Below the pieces are notes generated by a model that saw only the letters and a list, made by a program, of their open reading frames with translations, was not told where the DNA came from and did not search any database. A stretch of 64,000 nucleotides of DNA from Pseudomonadota bacterium (GTDB lineage: Bacteria > Pseudomonadota > Gammaproteobacteria > Burkholderiales > SG8-39): NCBI GenBank assembly GCA_947455195.1, contig CANGMI010000009.1, positions 186,001-250,000 on the forward strand. Direction: 5' to 3'. The stretch's first letter is position 1, and each line of letters opens with the position of its first letter. The position numbers and the translations under genes are program-made. Shown in pieces: positions 26,182 to 35,132 of this stretch.

Positions 26182-27825
26182 ATGGGCCCCCTCGCCCCCC
26201 GATTGCCTCACCCGACCGCTCGATGGCGCCTGATTGCAGGAGCCCTTGGCAGGCTCGTGGCCCGAGTCCATGCGCCGCTCGCCGCCTCCGGACCGAGGTC
26301 TCGCCGGACCACGATGGCTATCGCGGCCGCAGGGTCGGCCATGGCGACCCTGGCCGCTATCGCGGGATGCGCGCAGGCCGAGACCTTGCCCTCCACCGTC
26401 GCAAACGCATTGCGTGAGGCAGGCATTCCGACCACGGCCGCTTCGATCGTCGTGCAGGCGGTCGATTCAGACCGACCCCTGGTTGCGTTGAATCCCGACC
26501 TGGCCATGAACCCGGCATCGGTGATGAAATTAGTAAGCACTTACGCAGCTCTCCACCTCCTCGGTCCCGCCTGGCGCTGGAACACCCCGTTGCTTGCGCT
26601 TCGCCCACCTCGTGAGGGCAACCTCGAGGGCGATCTCTTCATACGCGGAGGTGGCGACCCGAAACTCACTGCCGATGCCTTGCGCGATGCGCTTCGCACG
26701 CTGCGTTCACGCGGTGTGCGTGACATTCGGGGCGATCTGGTGCTCGATCGCAGCCTGTTCGAGGCAGCCGACATCGATCCGGGTGCATTCGATCAGGAGC
26801 CCACGCGACCCTACAACGTGGGGCCCGATCCGCTTCTCGCCCAGTTCAAGGCGGTACGCTTCCAGTTCCTGCCCGACCCCGAGCGCGGCAGCGTGACCAT
26901 CACCGCCGACCCGCCGCTGGCTGCGATCGAGCTGGTCGCGAACGTACGAACCAGCACGGGTCCCTGTGCCGACTGGCGGGCGCAACTTGCGCTCACCGTG
27001 CAGGGGGGGCCGCGCAGCGCGCGCGTCAGCTTTGATGGTGCCCTGCCGGCCAGCTGTGGCGAACGCATCTGGTATCTGGGCCTGCTCTCGCACCCGGAGT
27101 TCTTCCACGCCCTCTTTCGCACCCTGTGGACCGAACTCGGGGGCACCCTTGCCGGCACCCTCCGCGAGGGCCGAACCCCGTCCGATGCCCGCATCCTGGC
27201 GAACATCGAGTCGGCGTCCCTCGCAGAGGCGGTACGAGACATCAACAAGTACTCGAACAACGTGATGGCGCGTCAACTCTTTCTCGGGCTCTCGGCCTTC
27301 GACCCGACCGGTGCGATGGATCAGGGATTTCCCGCCGCGTCGACAATGCGTTCCGCGCGGCGGGTCGAGACCTGGCTGCGCATGCGCGGCATCGACACCC
27401 GCAGCCTCGTGCTCGACAACGGATCAGGGCTGTCGCGAAGCGAGCGCATGACAGCCGCAAGCCTTGCCCAACTGCTGCTCGATGCATGGTCGAGCAACGT
27501 GATGCCCGAATTCATCGCCTCGATGCCGATTGCGTCCATCGACGGGACACTGCGCAACCGCCCCTCTCTGCGCTCGATGGCTGGCGACGCGCACCTCAAG
27601 ACGGGCAGCCTGAACGATGTACGTGCCATCGCCGGCTACGTCAGGACGCCCGACGGTCAGCGGTTCGCGGTCGTGATGATCGTGAACCACGCCAATGCCC
27701 CACGCGTCAACGCGGCTCAGGATGCCCTGTTGCGCTGGGTGCACGACGCGCCCGCACCCACAACGCCTCGTGGGTCATCGGCAACTCGTCGATCGACGTC
27801 GACAGCGGCGCCAGGGCGTCGTTGA
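26182..27825 (+). CDS. dacB: D-alanyl-D-alanine carboxypeptidase/endopeptidase, PBP4 type
   Basis: This 547-residue serine peptidase of family S13 trims or cleaves peptidoglycan stem peptides in the periplasm. The penicillin-binding motifs are SVMK at 113-116, SNN in the KYSNNVMA segment near residue 357, and KTG near 474. A signal sequence ends either at AQA-E or at a lipobox-like IAGC near residue 63, so it may be a lipoprotein. The start at 26182 gives a long basic leader and ATG 26314 a much shorter one; the choice is open. The last 119 bases overlap the tail of the convergent molybdenum hydroxylase gene, and the final 25 residues are low-complexity. Confidence 0.88.
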   Translation: MGPLAPRLPHPTARWRLIAGALGRLVARVHAPLAASGPRSRRTTMAIAAAGSAMATLAAIAGCAQAETLPSTVANALREAGIPTTAASIVVQAVDSDRPLVALNPDLAMNPASVMKLVSTYAALHLLGPAWRWNTPLLALRPPREGNLEGDLFIRGGGDPKLTADALRDALRTLRSRGVRDIRGDLVLDRSLFEAADIDPGAFDQEPTRPYNVGPDPLLAQFKAVRFQFLPDPERGSVTITADPPLAAIELVANVRTSTGPCADWRAQLALTVQGGPRSARVSFDGALPASCGERIWYLGLLSHPEFFHALFRTLWTELGGTLAGTLREGRTPSDARILANIESASLAEAVRDINKYSNNVMARQLFLGLSAFDPTGAMDQGFPAASTMRSARRVETWLRMRGIDTRSLVLDNGSGLSRSERMTAASLAQLLLDAWSSNVMPEFIASMPIASIDGTLRNRPSLRSMAGDAHLKTGSLNDVRAIAGYVRTPDGQRFAVVMIVNHANAPRVNAAQDALLRWVHDAPAPTTPRGSSATRRSTSTAAPGRR

Positions 27826-30139
27826 TCGCGCTCGCAATCGCGGCCGGGCCGCCCAGATAGCCCGCTTCCCCCGAACCCTTCTGGCCGAAGGTCGTCAGGG
27901 GCGACGGCGTGCAGTGATCGGTGATCGACATCGATGGCACCTCGTGGGCGCTCGGAATCAGGTAGTCCATGAAGGTACCAGCCAGCAACTGCCCGTCTTC
28001 CGAGAAGGCAAACTTCTCGTACAGCGCTGCACCGATCCCGTGTGCGATCCCGCCAAAGGTCATTCCGTGGACGATGTCGGGGCTGATCATCACCCCGCAG
28101 TCGTGGCCGCAGACATAGCGCTGAATGGTGGGCTTGCCGGTATCCCGGTCGATTTCGAGATACACCACATGGGTCTCGAACGAGTGACAGGGATACATCT
28201 GGATTCGCCCATCGGCCGTGGGCAGCCCGCCACCGGTCGGGACCTCCCAGACGAAACTGGCCTGCAGGCCGGGTTCCAGACCGGCGGGCATGCGGTGAAA
28301 CTTGCGATGCGCAATCTCGACCAACTGATCCCAGGTGAGGCAGCGAGAGCCATCGGCTGCCACACGCACGTCGCCGCCGACATACTCGAGTTCTTCCACC
28401 GGGCAGCCGAGATTGTGAGCCGCAATCGCCATCAGGTTCGCACGAATCCGCCGTGCAGCGCCAGCCGCAGCACCGCCCAGCATGATCGCCATGCGGCTGC
28501 CCACCGGGCTGTTCGAGGGGAGTGCATTGAGCGAATCGGCATGGACCACCCGGATGAGCGCGGGCTCGCGCTCCAGCACTTCACCCACCACGGTGGACAC
28601 GAGCGTCTCGTGCCCCTGACCCGACGTGCTCGTGTTCATCACCGCGGTGATCGACCCCGACAGGTCAACCCGAACCAGCGAGGCTTCCATCCAGGTGGTC
28701 GTTTCGTTCTTCGGGTTGAACAGCACCTCGAACGAGGAATTGCCGCCACTGGGTTCCAGGCAGGTCGCGACACCAATGCCGGCAAGCCGCCCATCGGCGC
28801 GCGCCTGATCGCGACGACGCACGAGTTCCTCATGCCCAGCATGCGCGAGGGCCTTGTCGAGCACGGCCTCGTAGTCACCCGAGTCATAGTACGTGCCGCT
28901 CGGTATCAGATACGGAAACTCGTCACGACCGATGAGGTTGCGGCGACGAATTTCGATGCGGTCGATGCCGAGCTGGCGTGCCATGCGATCCATCGCGGTC
29001 TCGATGGCGTAGTTGGTCGGCGCCTGCCCGAAGCCGCGCACCGCCTCCTGCGGGGTCTTGTTCGTCATCACCGAACAAGGCTCGTATTCGACACACGGGA
29101 TGCGGTAGGGCCCGCAGATGGCGCCCACTGGCTTGCCCAGCTGCAACGGCGAGCGCCCGGCATAGGCGCCGACATCATCCAGCGCTCGGATGCGCATCGC
29201 CCGCACGACGCCACGCTCATCGAAGGCGAGCGCAACATCGAAAATGCGATCAGGCCCCTGCATGTCGCCGCCGCGCATGTTCTCGAGCCGATCTTCGATC
29301 AGCCGCACCGGCATCCCCAGCTTGCGGGCCAGATAACCCACCAGGACCGTGTGCTTGATGCCGCGCTTGACGCCGTAGCTGCCACCCACGTCGACATCGA
29401 AGTGCACGCGCACGGCATTGCCGGGCAATCGCAGAGCCCGTGCCGTCTGATCGGGGAACTTGGGCATCTGGATCGACGCCCAGATGTCGAGAACCTCGGT
29501 GCCCGGGCTCCACTGGGCCAGCACGGCGAAGGTCTCGATCGGCACGGTCGAGGAACGCCCCCAGCGGACACGGCACTCGAGCTGGTGCGGTGCCGCCTCG
29601 AAGGCCTCATCGACAGCACCCCACACGAACTTGCGCTGGTAGAGGATGTTGGACGGGTATGTCGCATGCACGCGAGGGGCCTCGGTCGTCACCGCCACTT
29701 CGGGGTCGATGACGAAGGGCAAGGGGTCATAGGTCACGTCGACAAGCTCGGCCGCATCCTCGGCCAGCGCCCGGCTGTCTGCCACGACCGCGGCCACCCA
29801 CTCGCCGGCATAGCGAACGACATCGACCGCCAGCGGATAACGCTTCACCCCTGGCGCATCCACGCCCACGTAGAGAAAGTCGGTGTACTGCGCGAGTTCC
29901 GCCCCCGCAACCACAGCCACCACGCCGGGCAGGGCCAGCGCGGCACGGGCATCGATCGAGACGATGCGCGCCGACGGGTAAGGGCTCGCCACGAGGGCAA
30001 CGTGCTTCATGCCCGGCAGGTGAACATCGGCCGCATAGCGGCCACGCCCCGTCACGAACCGCGGATCTTCGCGCGTGCGCCGGTGGGTACCCACATAGCG
30101 AAAGGGCTTCGCACCCATCGACTGACTCGAATCACTCAT
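27707..30139 (-). CDS. Molybdenum hydroxylase large (molybdopterin) subunit, xanthine/CO dehydrogenase family
   Basis: This 810-residue catalytic subunit binds Mo with molybdopterin cytosine dinucleotide. It opens with GTHRRTREDPRFVTGRG, as CoxL/CutL proteins do. The active-site loop reads AVRGFGQ near residue 370; it is neither the AYxCSFR of true CO dehydrogenase nor the classical form II AYRGAGR. The C-terminal KGSGEAG near 763 carries the catalytic Glu. The enzyme therefore probably hydroxylates an aldehyde, N-heterocycle or similar substrate. The start at 30139 lies 17 bases after the 2Fe-2S subunit gene. Its 3' end overlaps dacB tail to tail. Confidence 0.9.
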   Translation of the reverse strand: MSDSSQSMGAKPFRYVGTHRRTREDPRFVTGRGRYAADVHLPGMKHVALVASPYPSARIVSIDARAALALPGVVAVVAGAELAQYTDFLYVGVDAPGVKRYPLAVDVVRYAGEWVAAVVADSRALAEDAAELVDVTYDPLPFVIDPEVAVTTEAPRVHATYPSNILYQRKFVWGAVDEAFEAAPHQLECRVRWGRSSTVPIETFAVLAQWSPGTEVLDIWASIQMPKFPDQTARALRLPGNAVRVHFDVDVGGSYGVKRGIKHTVLVGYLARKLGMPVRLIEDRLENMRGGDMQGPDRIFDVALAFDERGVVRAMRIRALDDVGAYAGRSPLQLGKPVGAICGPYRIPCVEYEPCSVMTNKTPQEAVRGFGQAPTNYAIETAMDRMARQLGIDRIEIRRRNLIGRDEFPYLIPSGTYYDSGDYEAVLDKALAHAGHEELVRRRDQARADGRLAGIGVATCLEPSGGNSSFEVLFNPKNETTTWMEASLVRVDLSGSITAVMNTSTSGQGHETLVSTVVGEVLEREPALIRVVHADSLNALPSNSPVGSRMAIMLGGAAAGAARRIRANLMAIAAHNLGCPVEELEYVGGDVRVAADGSRCLTWDQLVEIAHRKFHRMPAGLEPGLQASFVWEVPTGGGLPTADGRIQMYPCHSFETHVVYLEIDRDTGKPTIQRYVCGHDCGVMISPDIVHGMTFGGIAHGIGAALYEKFAFSEDGQLLAGTFMDYLIPSAHEVPSMSITDHCTPSPLTTFGQKGSGEAGYLGGPAAIASAINDALAPLSTSIDELPMTHEALWVRARRAPSATGHPEPR

Positions 30140-30156
30140 GAGAACTCCCGGACGAT

Positions 30157-30717
30157 TCAGGCGGCAGGCGCCGAAACGCCTGAACCGGCACCGGTTGCGG
30201 CGGCATTCAGGCGTGCGGCCGCGAGCCGGATCGCATCGACGATCTGCTGGTAGCCGGTACAGCGGCACAGATTGCCGCCAATGGCGTCGCGAATCTCGAA
30301 CTCGGTCGGACACCGATTGCGCTCGAGTAGCGCCTGGGCCGCGATCAGCATGCCGGGCGTGCAATAGCCGCACTGCAGGCCGTGCGTCTGGCAGAAACTG
30401 TCCTGCAACACGCTCATCGTGCCATCGGCCGCAGCCAGCCCCTCGACGGTCGTGATCGAGTGCCCGTCAGCCTGAACCGCGAACATCAGACAGGACCGTA
30501 CTGGCCTGCCGTCAAGCATGACGGAGCACGCCCCGCAGATGCCGTGCTCACAACCGACATGGGTGCCGGTCAGCCTCAGTGTCTCGCGCAGGAAGTCGAC
30601 GAGCGAGGTGCGCGCGGCACACTGGCCGCTTCGCCACGCGCCATTGACCTGCAAGCGCACCTCGTGAAGGCGCTCACGTGCGCGCTCGACGCTCACCTCG
30701 TTCATTCGATCACTCAT
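30157..30717 (-). CDS. Molybdenum hydroxylase small (2Fe-2S) subunit
   Basis: This 186-residue iron-sulphur subunit has the plant-ferredoxin-type cluster ligands in CEHGICGACSVMLDG near 56-70 plus a later Cys (SCLMF). The second, molybdenum-proximal cluster has ligands in QCGYCTPG near 114-121 and NLCRCTGY near 149-156. It passes electrons from the Mo centre to the FAD subunit. Its ATG overlaps the stop of the FAD subunit gene (ATGA). The C-terminal 20 residues are Ala/Gly-rich and beyond the usual end of the family. Confidence 0.94.
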   Translation of the reverse strand: MSDRMNEVSVERARERLHEVRLQVNGAWRSGQCAARTSLVDFLRETLRLTGTHVGCEHGICGACSVMLDGRPVRSCLMFAVQADGHSITTVEGLAAADGTMSVLQDSFCQTHGLQCGYCTPGMLIAAQALLERNRCPTEFEIRDAIGGNLCRCTGYQQIVDAIRLAAARLNAAATGAGSGVSAPAA

Positions 30718-31607
30718 GCCACCTCCGTCAGCGACGCTCGGGCCCGGGCCGTGGCCGTGCGCAGCACGCGAACACAGAGCGTCAGCGCCAGCGCACGCCG
30801 ATACTCGGACGAGGCGTGCAGATCGGCCGGCGGGTCGAGGGCCGCTGCCACCGACCGGGCAATCGCCTCGGTGGCGGTATCGTCGATGAACTGGCCGACA
30901 AGACTCGCTGCATACCCCGAGACATCGAGCGGGACCCCGGCAACGCCGCCAAGGGCGAGCGCCACCCGCCGGACTCGACCGTCCGGATCGAGCGCGATCT
31001 GGGCGCAGCCCGAGGCAAGCGCAAAGTCGCCATGCCGGATGGCAACCTCATCGAACGCCGATCCGAGCCCCTGACCCGACCACTGATCAAGGCGTACTTC
31101 GACCAGGCATTCGTCGGCTTCGATCACCGTGCTCATCGGTCCGGTGAAGAACTCGCGCGCCGACACCACGCGGCGACCTCGTGCGCGCGATTGCAGCCCG
31201 ATGCGCGCATCGAGCATCACCGCAACCAGCGGCAGTTCGGCCGACGGATCGGCATGCACGAGACTGCCGCCTAACGTACCTCGATTTCGCGTCTGCTCGT
31301 GCCCGACCCAGATCAGTGCCTGAGCGATGATCGGCAGCGCAGCACCCAGCCCCCCGTGGGCGGCCAGCACATACTGCCGGGCGCAGGCGCCCAGCGTAAC
31401 CGTATCGGGCTCAATGGAAATCTGCGCGAGGGCGTCGATGTCACCGACATCGATCAGCCACGCCGGGCGAACCAGACGCATGGCCATCATCGGCACGAGG
31501 CTTTGCCCGCCGGCAATCAGCTTGGCATCAGGACCATGCGCGGCGAGAAGGGCACAGGCCTCCTCGACCGAGGCGGCACGCAGATATTCGAACGGAGCTG
31601 GCTTCAT
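30714..31607 (-). CDS. Molybdenum hydroxylase medium (FAD-binding) subunit
   Basis: This 297-residue subunit has the FAD pyrophosphate-binding motifs AGGQSLVPMM near 32-41 and TLGGSLVHADPSAELP near 110-125, both typical of CoxM. The order medium, small, large is the CO-dehydrogenase type operon order. The ATG at 31607 lies just five bases after the stop of the exopolysaccharide sugar-transferase gene, so the operon may be read from the polysaccharide locus unless a promoter lies inside that gene. No CoxD/E/F/G or MCD maturation genes follow in the window. Confidence 0.93.
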   Translation of the reverse strand: MKPAPFEYLRAASVEEACALLAAHGPDAKLIAGGQSLVPMMAMRLVRPAWLIDVGDIDALAQISIEPDTVTLGACARQYVLAAHGGLGAALPIIAQALIWVGHEQTRNRGTLGGSLVHADPSAELPLVAVMLDARIGLQSRARGRRVVSAREFFTGPMSTVIEADECLVEVRLDQWSGQGLGSAFDEVAIRHGDFALASGCAQIALDPDGRVRRVALALGGVAGVPLDVSGYAASLVGQFIDDTATEAIARSVAAALDPPADLHASSEYRRALALTLCVRVLRTATARARASLTEVA

Positions 31608-31612
31608 CGGAC

Positions 31613-33004
31613 CTAGCAGGCATTGCGGCCGGAGACGACCACAAGGAGTGTCTTGAGAATGATCGACAGGTCGAGCTGGATCGACCAGTGCCGAAGATAC
31701 TCCAGATCATGGTGAATGCGCGCGGCCATCTTGTCTACCGTGTCGGTCTCGCCCCGGAACCCGCTCACCTGCGCAAGGCCGGTAATGCCCGGCTTCACCT
31801 TGTGCCGCAGCATGTAGCCAGCAATGAGCCCGCGGTAGAGCTCGTTGTGCGCCACCGCGTGCGGGCGCGGACCGACGATACTCATGCGGCCCTGCACCAC
31901 ATTGATGAACTGTGGCAACTCGTCGAGCGAGGTACGACGCAGGAAGGCACCAAACCGGGTCACCCGCGGGTCGCCGCGTCGGGCCTGGACTACCTGCGCG
32001 CCATCCTCGCAGACCCGCATCGAACGGAACTTGTAGACCACGATCTCCCGCCCGTCCAGACCGTATCGGCGCTGACAGAACAGCACCGGCCCGCGCGAGC
32101 TGAGTTTCACGCCGATTGCAACAAGCGCGAGCACCGGCGCGATGAGCGCGAGAATGAGTGACCCGAGCAGCAGATCCTCGATGCGCTTGGCAAGGCCCGC
32201 CACCCCGAGAAAGGGGCTCTCGCACAGGGCCACCACCGGCAGCCCGTCGATGTCGTCGATCCGCGCCTGGATGGTCTCGTTCAACTGGATATCGGGGACG
32301 AAGTAGACCGACGCCGTGGTGTCACGCAAGGCATCGAGCAATTGCAGGATGCGCGGTTGGGCGGTGATGGGCAGGGCGATGAATACGGCGGTCGCCTGGC
32401 GACCGTCGAGCCATCGAGGCAAGTCGGCGATTCGGCCCAGGATCGAGACACCCTCGGGCATTCCGGCGCGCTGACCCGAGCGATCATCAAAGAAACCGGC
32501 AAACCGGACGCCCAGCAGGGGTTGCGCGAGAAACCGGGCGGCAAGACGTGCTCCGACCGGGCTTGCGCCCACGATGACGGCACTGCGCAAACCCTCGATC
32601 GCGAGGAGGCGTGGCGCAAGCACCGGCAACAGACAATGTGCCACGTAGATCACGACCGGCACGCTGAGGACCCAGGCCACGAGGGCATCGGCGTAGAACA
32701 CCCCCATGAAGCGGCTTGCTTCACCGAAAGCCCAGAGGGTGCCCGCCACGACAAACCATCGAGCGGCAATGTCGCGGGCAAGGCCGGCCGGTACGCGACC
32801 GAGGGCGATCGACCCCGGGAACATCAGCGCATAGACCAGCAGACAGAGCAACAGGTCCTTGCCCTCGAAACGCTCACGATAAATGAGCATCACGACCAGG
32901 TACGTCAGAACGGCGAGCGCGGGCTCGAGCGTCATGCGCACACAGCCAAGCCAGGTGAGCGGTGCTCGTGCCAGCACGCGCCCGGCGGCGGGGCGAACGG
33001 ACAT
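31613..33004 (-). CDS. Undecaprenyl-phosphate sugar phosphotransferase initiating exopolysaccharide synthesis (WbaP/WcaJ type)
   Basis: This 463-residue polyisoprenyl-phosphate hexose-1-phosphate transferase has four or five N-terminal membrane segments (residues about 25-145). A Rossmann-like CoA-binding-type middle domain follows (VIVGASPVGARLAARF near 156). The C-terminal catalytic domain has VYKFRSM, RRTSLDELPQF and SIVGPRP motifs after another membrane segment. It loads the first sugar phosphate onto undecaprenyl phosphate at the inner membrane. The start at 33004 follows GGGAG, 13 bases after the TPR lipoprotein stop. It is the last gene of the minus-strand polysaccharide run. Confidence 0.93.
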   Translation of the reverse strand: MSVRPAAGRVLARAPLTWLGCVRMTLEPALAVLTYLVVMLIYRERFEGKDLLLCLLVYALMFPGSIALGRVPAGLARDIAARWFVVAGTLWAFGEASRFMGVFYADALVAWVLSVPVVIYVAHCLLPVLAPRLLAIEGLRSAVIVGASPVGARLAARFLAQPLLGVRFAGFFDDRSGQRAGMPEGVSILGRIADLPRWLDGRQATAVFIALPITAQPRILQLLDALRDTTASVYFVPDIQLNETIQARIDDIDGLPVVALCESPFLGVAGLAKRIEDLLLGSLILALIAPVLALVAIGVKLSSRGPVLFCQRRYGLDGREIVVYKFRSMRVCEDGAQVVQARRGDPRVTRFGAFLRRTSLDELPQFINVVQGRMSIVGPRPHAVAHNELYRGLIAGYMLRHKVKPGITGLAQVSGFRGETDTVDKMAARIHHDLEYLRHWSIQLDLSIILKTLLVVVSGRNAC

Positions 33005-33017
33005 CGGGGCTCCCTGA

Positions 33018-35132
33018 TCAGCCTGCAGCAAGGATCTGACGCGCGCTCGGCGCATCGTCGAAGTTGGGGCGAATGTCGAGCGCCTTTCGAATGAAAGCCC
33101 GTCCCTCTGCCACGTCGCCGGCACGAATCAGGGCCGCGCCGAGGTGGTAGAGCAGCAGCGGAACATCAGGCGCAAGCGCCACGGCCCGTCGCAGCACCTC
33201 GACCGCTTCGACCGTCTCGCCACGACGCAGCCGCACCCAGCCCAGTGTATCGAGGAAGCCAGGAATGCTCGACTGCTCGAAGCGCGAGGCCAGCGCCAGC
33301 GCACGATCGAAGTTCGCCTGCCCGCCGCGCTCCTGCAAAAGCCATGCAAGATTGTTGGCTGCCGTGTCGTTGTCGGGATCCTGCGCCAGCTGGTTCAGAT
33401 ATTCGACCTCGGCAAGCTCGGCTCGACCGCTGCGCCGCAGCGCCTCGGCCAGGTCAACCGCGATCGCCGGATCGCGCGGGGCAATGGCATGCGCTGCGGC
33501 ATATTCACGCGCAGCCGCCTCGCGCTTGCCCTGGGCACCATAGAAGGCGGCGAGGCGCCACGGCGGGCGGGCCAGCTTGGGCAGGGCACGCTTGTAGGCA
33601 AGGAGCGTGCGCTCGGCCCCGGCCAGGTCCCGGCGCCCGGCCAGGAGCGCGGCCTTCACCTCGTAGGCGCGAGCAAAGCCCGGATTGCGTGCAAGCAGCG
33701 GTTCGATCAGGCGCAAGGCCGCAGCCACATCCCCGGTTGCCGCGAGGTGTTCTGCCCAGACCAGCGACAGATCGAGGTTCTGGGGAAAGAGCGACTGCGC
33801 CGAGACAATCACTTCGCGCGCAAGCGCAGGCTCGCCGCTCGAGCGATGGGCAAGCGCAAGCAAGCCGATCACCTCGGCGGACCCTGGCTGGTCCTTCGCG
33901 ACGGTGCGCAAATCGACCACAGCCGAAGACGCCTGGCCACGCGACAGTGCCATGCTCGCGCGCAGCATGAGTGCGTGGTTGTCTTTCGGACTCACCTCGA
34001 GCACCTGCTCGACAAGCCTCAGAGCATCGTCAGGGAGGCCGGAGCGCAGGTCGAGTTCCGCCAGCAGGAGACGCGCTTCAAGGCCGGACGGGGTGGTGCG
34101 ATCCTGCTCGATCACGGCCTCGTAGCGGGCACGTGCACGCCCGCGTCGACCCAGGCTCTCCTCGATGCGTGCCAGCACGAAGCGCAACTGAACGGCACCG
34201 GGACGTGCTGCGATCATCTGCTGGAGTGCAGCCTGCGCCCGCGCCGTACCACGCCGATCGAGAATCCAGTCAGCCAGCGCCATTCGCCGCGCATCATCCT
34301 CGGGCGCTGCCGCGATCGCCTCGCGCAGCACGACCTCGGCAGCGTCGTTCGCAGCCTCGGTACCGGGCGCTGCCAGAGACCGCGCGAGAGCCATCCGGTA
34401 ATCGAATCGCGAGGGTGCCAGTCGGATCATCTCGCGCAGGTTGGACTGCACCGCCTGCGCATCGCCCTGCTGCGACAGAACGATCGAATAGCTGCTGCGC
34501 AGTTCCAGATCATCCGGGTTCGACTCGATGGCTGTCTCGAGAACGCCAACAGCGCGACTGGTCGCGCCCTCGGCCAGGAGCAGGGCTGCGGCCACGCTCG
34601 CGGCATCCGGTTGGCCGGGCGCACGCGCCAGCACTTCGCCCGCCAGATTCAGGGCAGCGACCTTGTCGCCCCGTCCGGCCAGTATGCTGGCCTGAACCGC
34701 ATGCGCGTCATCATTGCCCGGCTCGATGGCAAGCACCTCGGCGGCACGGCGCTCGGCCAGTGCAAGCTCGCGCGAACGAACGAGCAGGCGCGCCATGCGG
34801 ATGCGGGCCGCAACGTCAGCGGGGTCGAGTTCGACGACACGCGAGTAGTAACTGTAGGCGCGTGGCCGATCCTCGCGCGACTCCTCGATTCGCCCGGCGA
34901 GCAACCACGCTTCGGCACGTCGCGGATCCAGTTGCATCACGTTGCGCAGTTCGACCCCTGCCCGGTCATAGTCGAGACGGGCCATCATCTCGCGGGCTCT
35001 CACCAGGTGGGACTCGACCCGCTCCTCGCGACTCGAACAGCCCACCATCACGAGGGCGAGAACAAGCCCCAGTCCGACGCGTGCAAGGCCCGGATGCACG
35101 GGCCTCCCCGTCGCCCCCTGCAGCGGCCTCAC
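33018..35132 (-). CDS. TPR-repeat lipoprotein of exosortase/EPS locus (PrsT-like)
   Basis: This 704-residue protein has a lipoprotein signal (hydrophobic segment and lipobox VGCSS near residues 29-33) followed by about fifteen tetratricopeptide-type helical repeats to the end. Proteins of this build accompany exosortase (PEP-CTERM) systems and are thought to act in assembly or export of the polysaccharide-protein matrix. Its ATG overlaps the stop of the GDP-fucose-synthase-like gene (ATGA). Length is somewhat short of the roughly 900 residues common in the PEP-CTERM TPR lipoprotein family, so the assignment to that exact family is tentative. Confidence 0.85.
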   Translation of the reverse strand: MRPLQGATGRPVHPGLARVGLGLVLALVMVGCSSREERVESHLVRAREMMARLDYDRAGVELRNVMQLDPRRAEAWLLAGRIEESREDRPRAYSYYSRVVELDPADVAARIRMARLLVRSRELALAERRAAEVLAIEPGNDDAHAVQASILAGRGDKVAALNLAGEVLARAPGQPDAASVAAALLLAEGATSRAVGVLETAIESNPDDLELRSSYSIVLSQQGDAQAVQSNLREMIRLAPSRFDYRMALARSLAAPGTEAANDAAEVVLREAIAAAPEDDARRMALADWILDRRGTARAQAALQQMIAARPGAVQLRFVLARIEESLGRRGRARARYEAVIEQDRTTPSGLEARLLLAELDLRSGLPDDALRLVEQVLEVSPKDNHALMLRASMALSRGQASSAVVDLRTVAKDQPGSAEVIGLLALAHRSSGEPALAREVIVSAQSLFPQNLDLSLVWAEHLAATGDVAAALRLIEPLLARNPGFARAYEVKAALLAGRRDLAGAERTLLAYKRALPKLARPPWRLAAFYGAQGKREAAAREYAAAHAIAPRDPAIAVDLAEALRRSGRAELAEVEYLNQLAQDPDNDTAANNLAWLLQERGGQANFDRALALASRFEQSSIPGFLDTLGWVRLRRGETVEAVEVLRRAVALAPDVPLLLYHLGAALIRAGDVAEGRAFIRKALDIRPNFDDAPSARQILAAG

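Noticed and set aside
27695..30253. 852-codon open frame on the plus strand opposite the molybdenum hydroxylase large subunit
   Set aside because: It is a shadow in GC-rich DNA with codons complementary to a clear enzyme gene. Its translation is His/Arg/Gly-rich without any recognisable domain.
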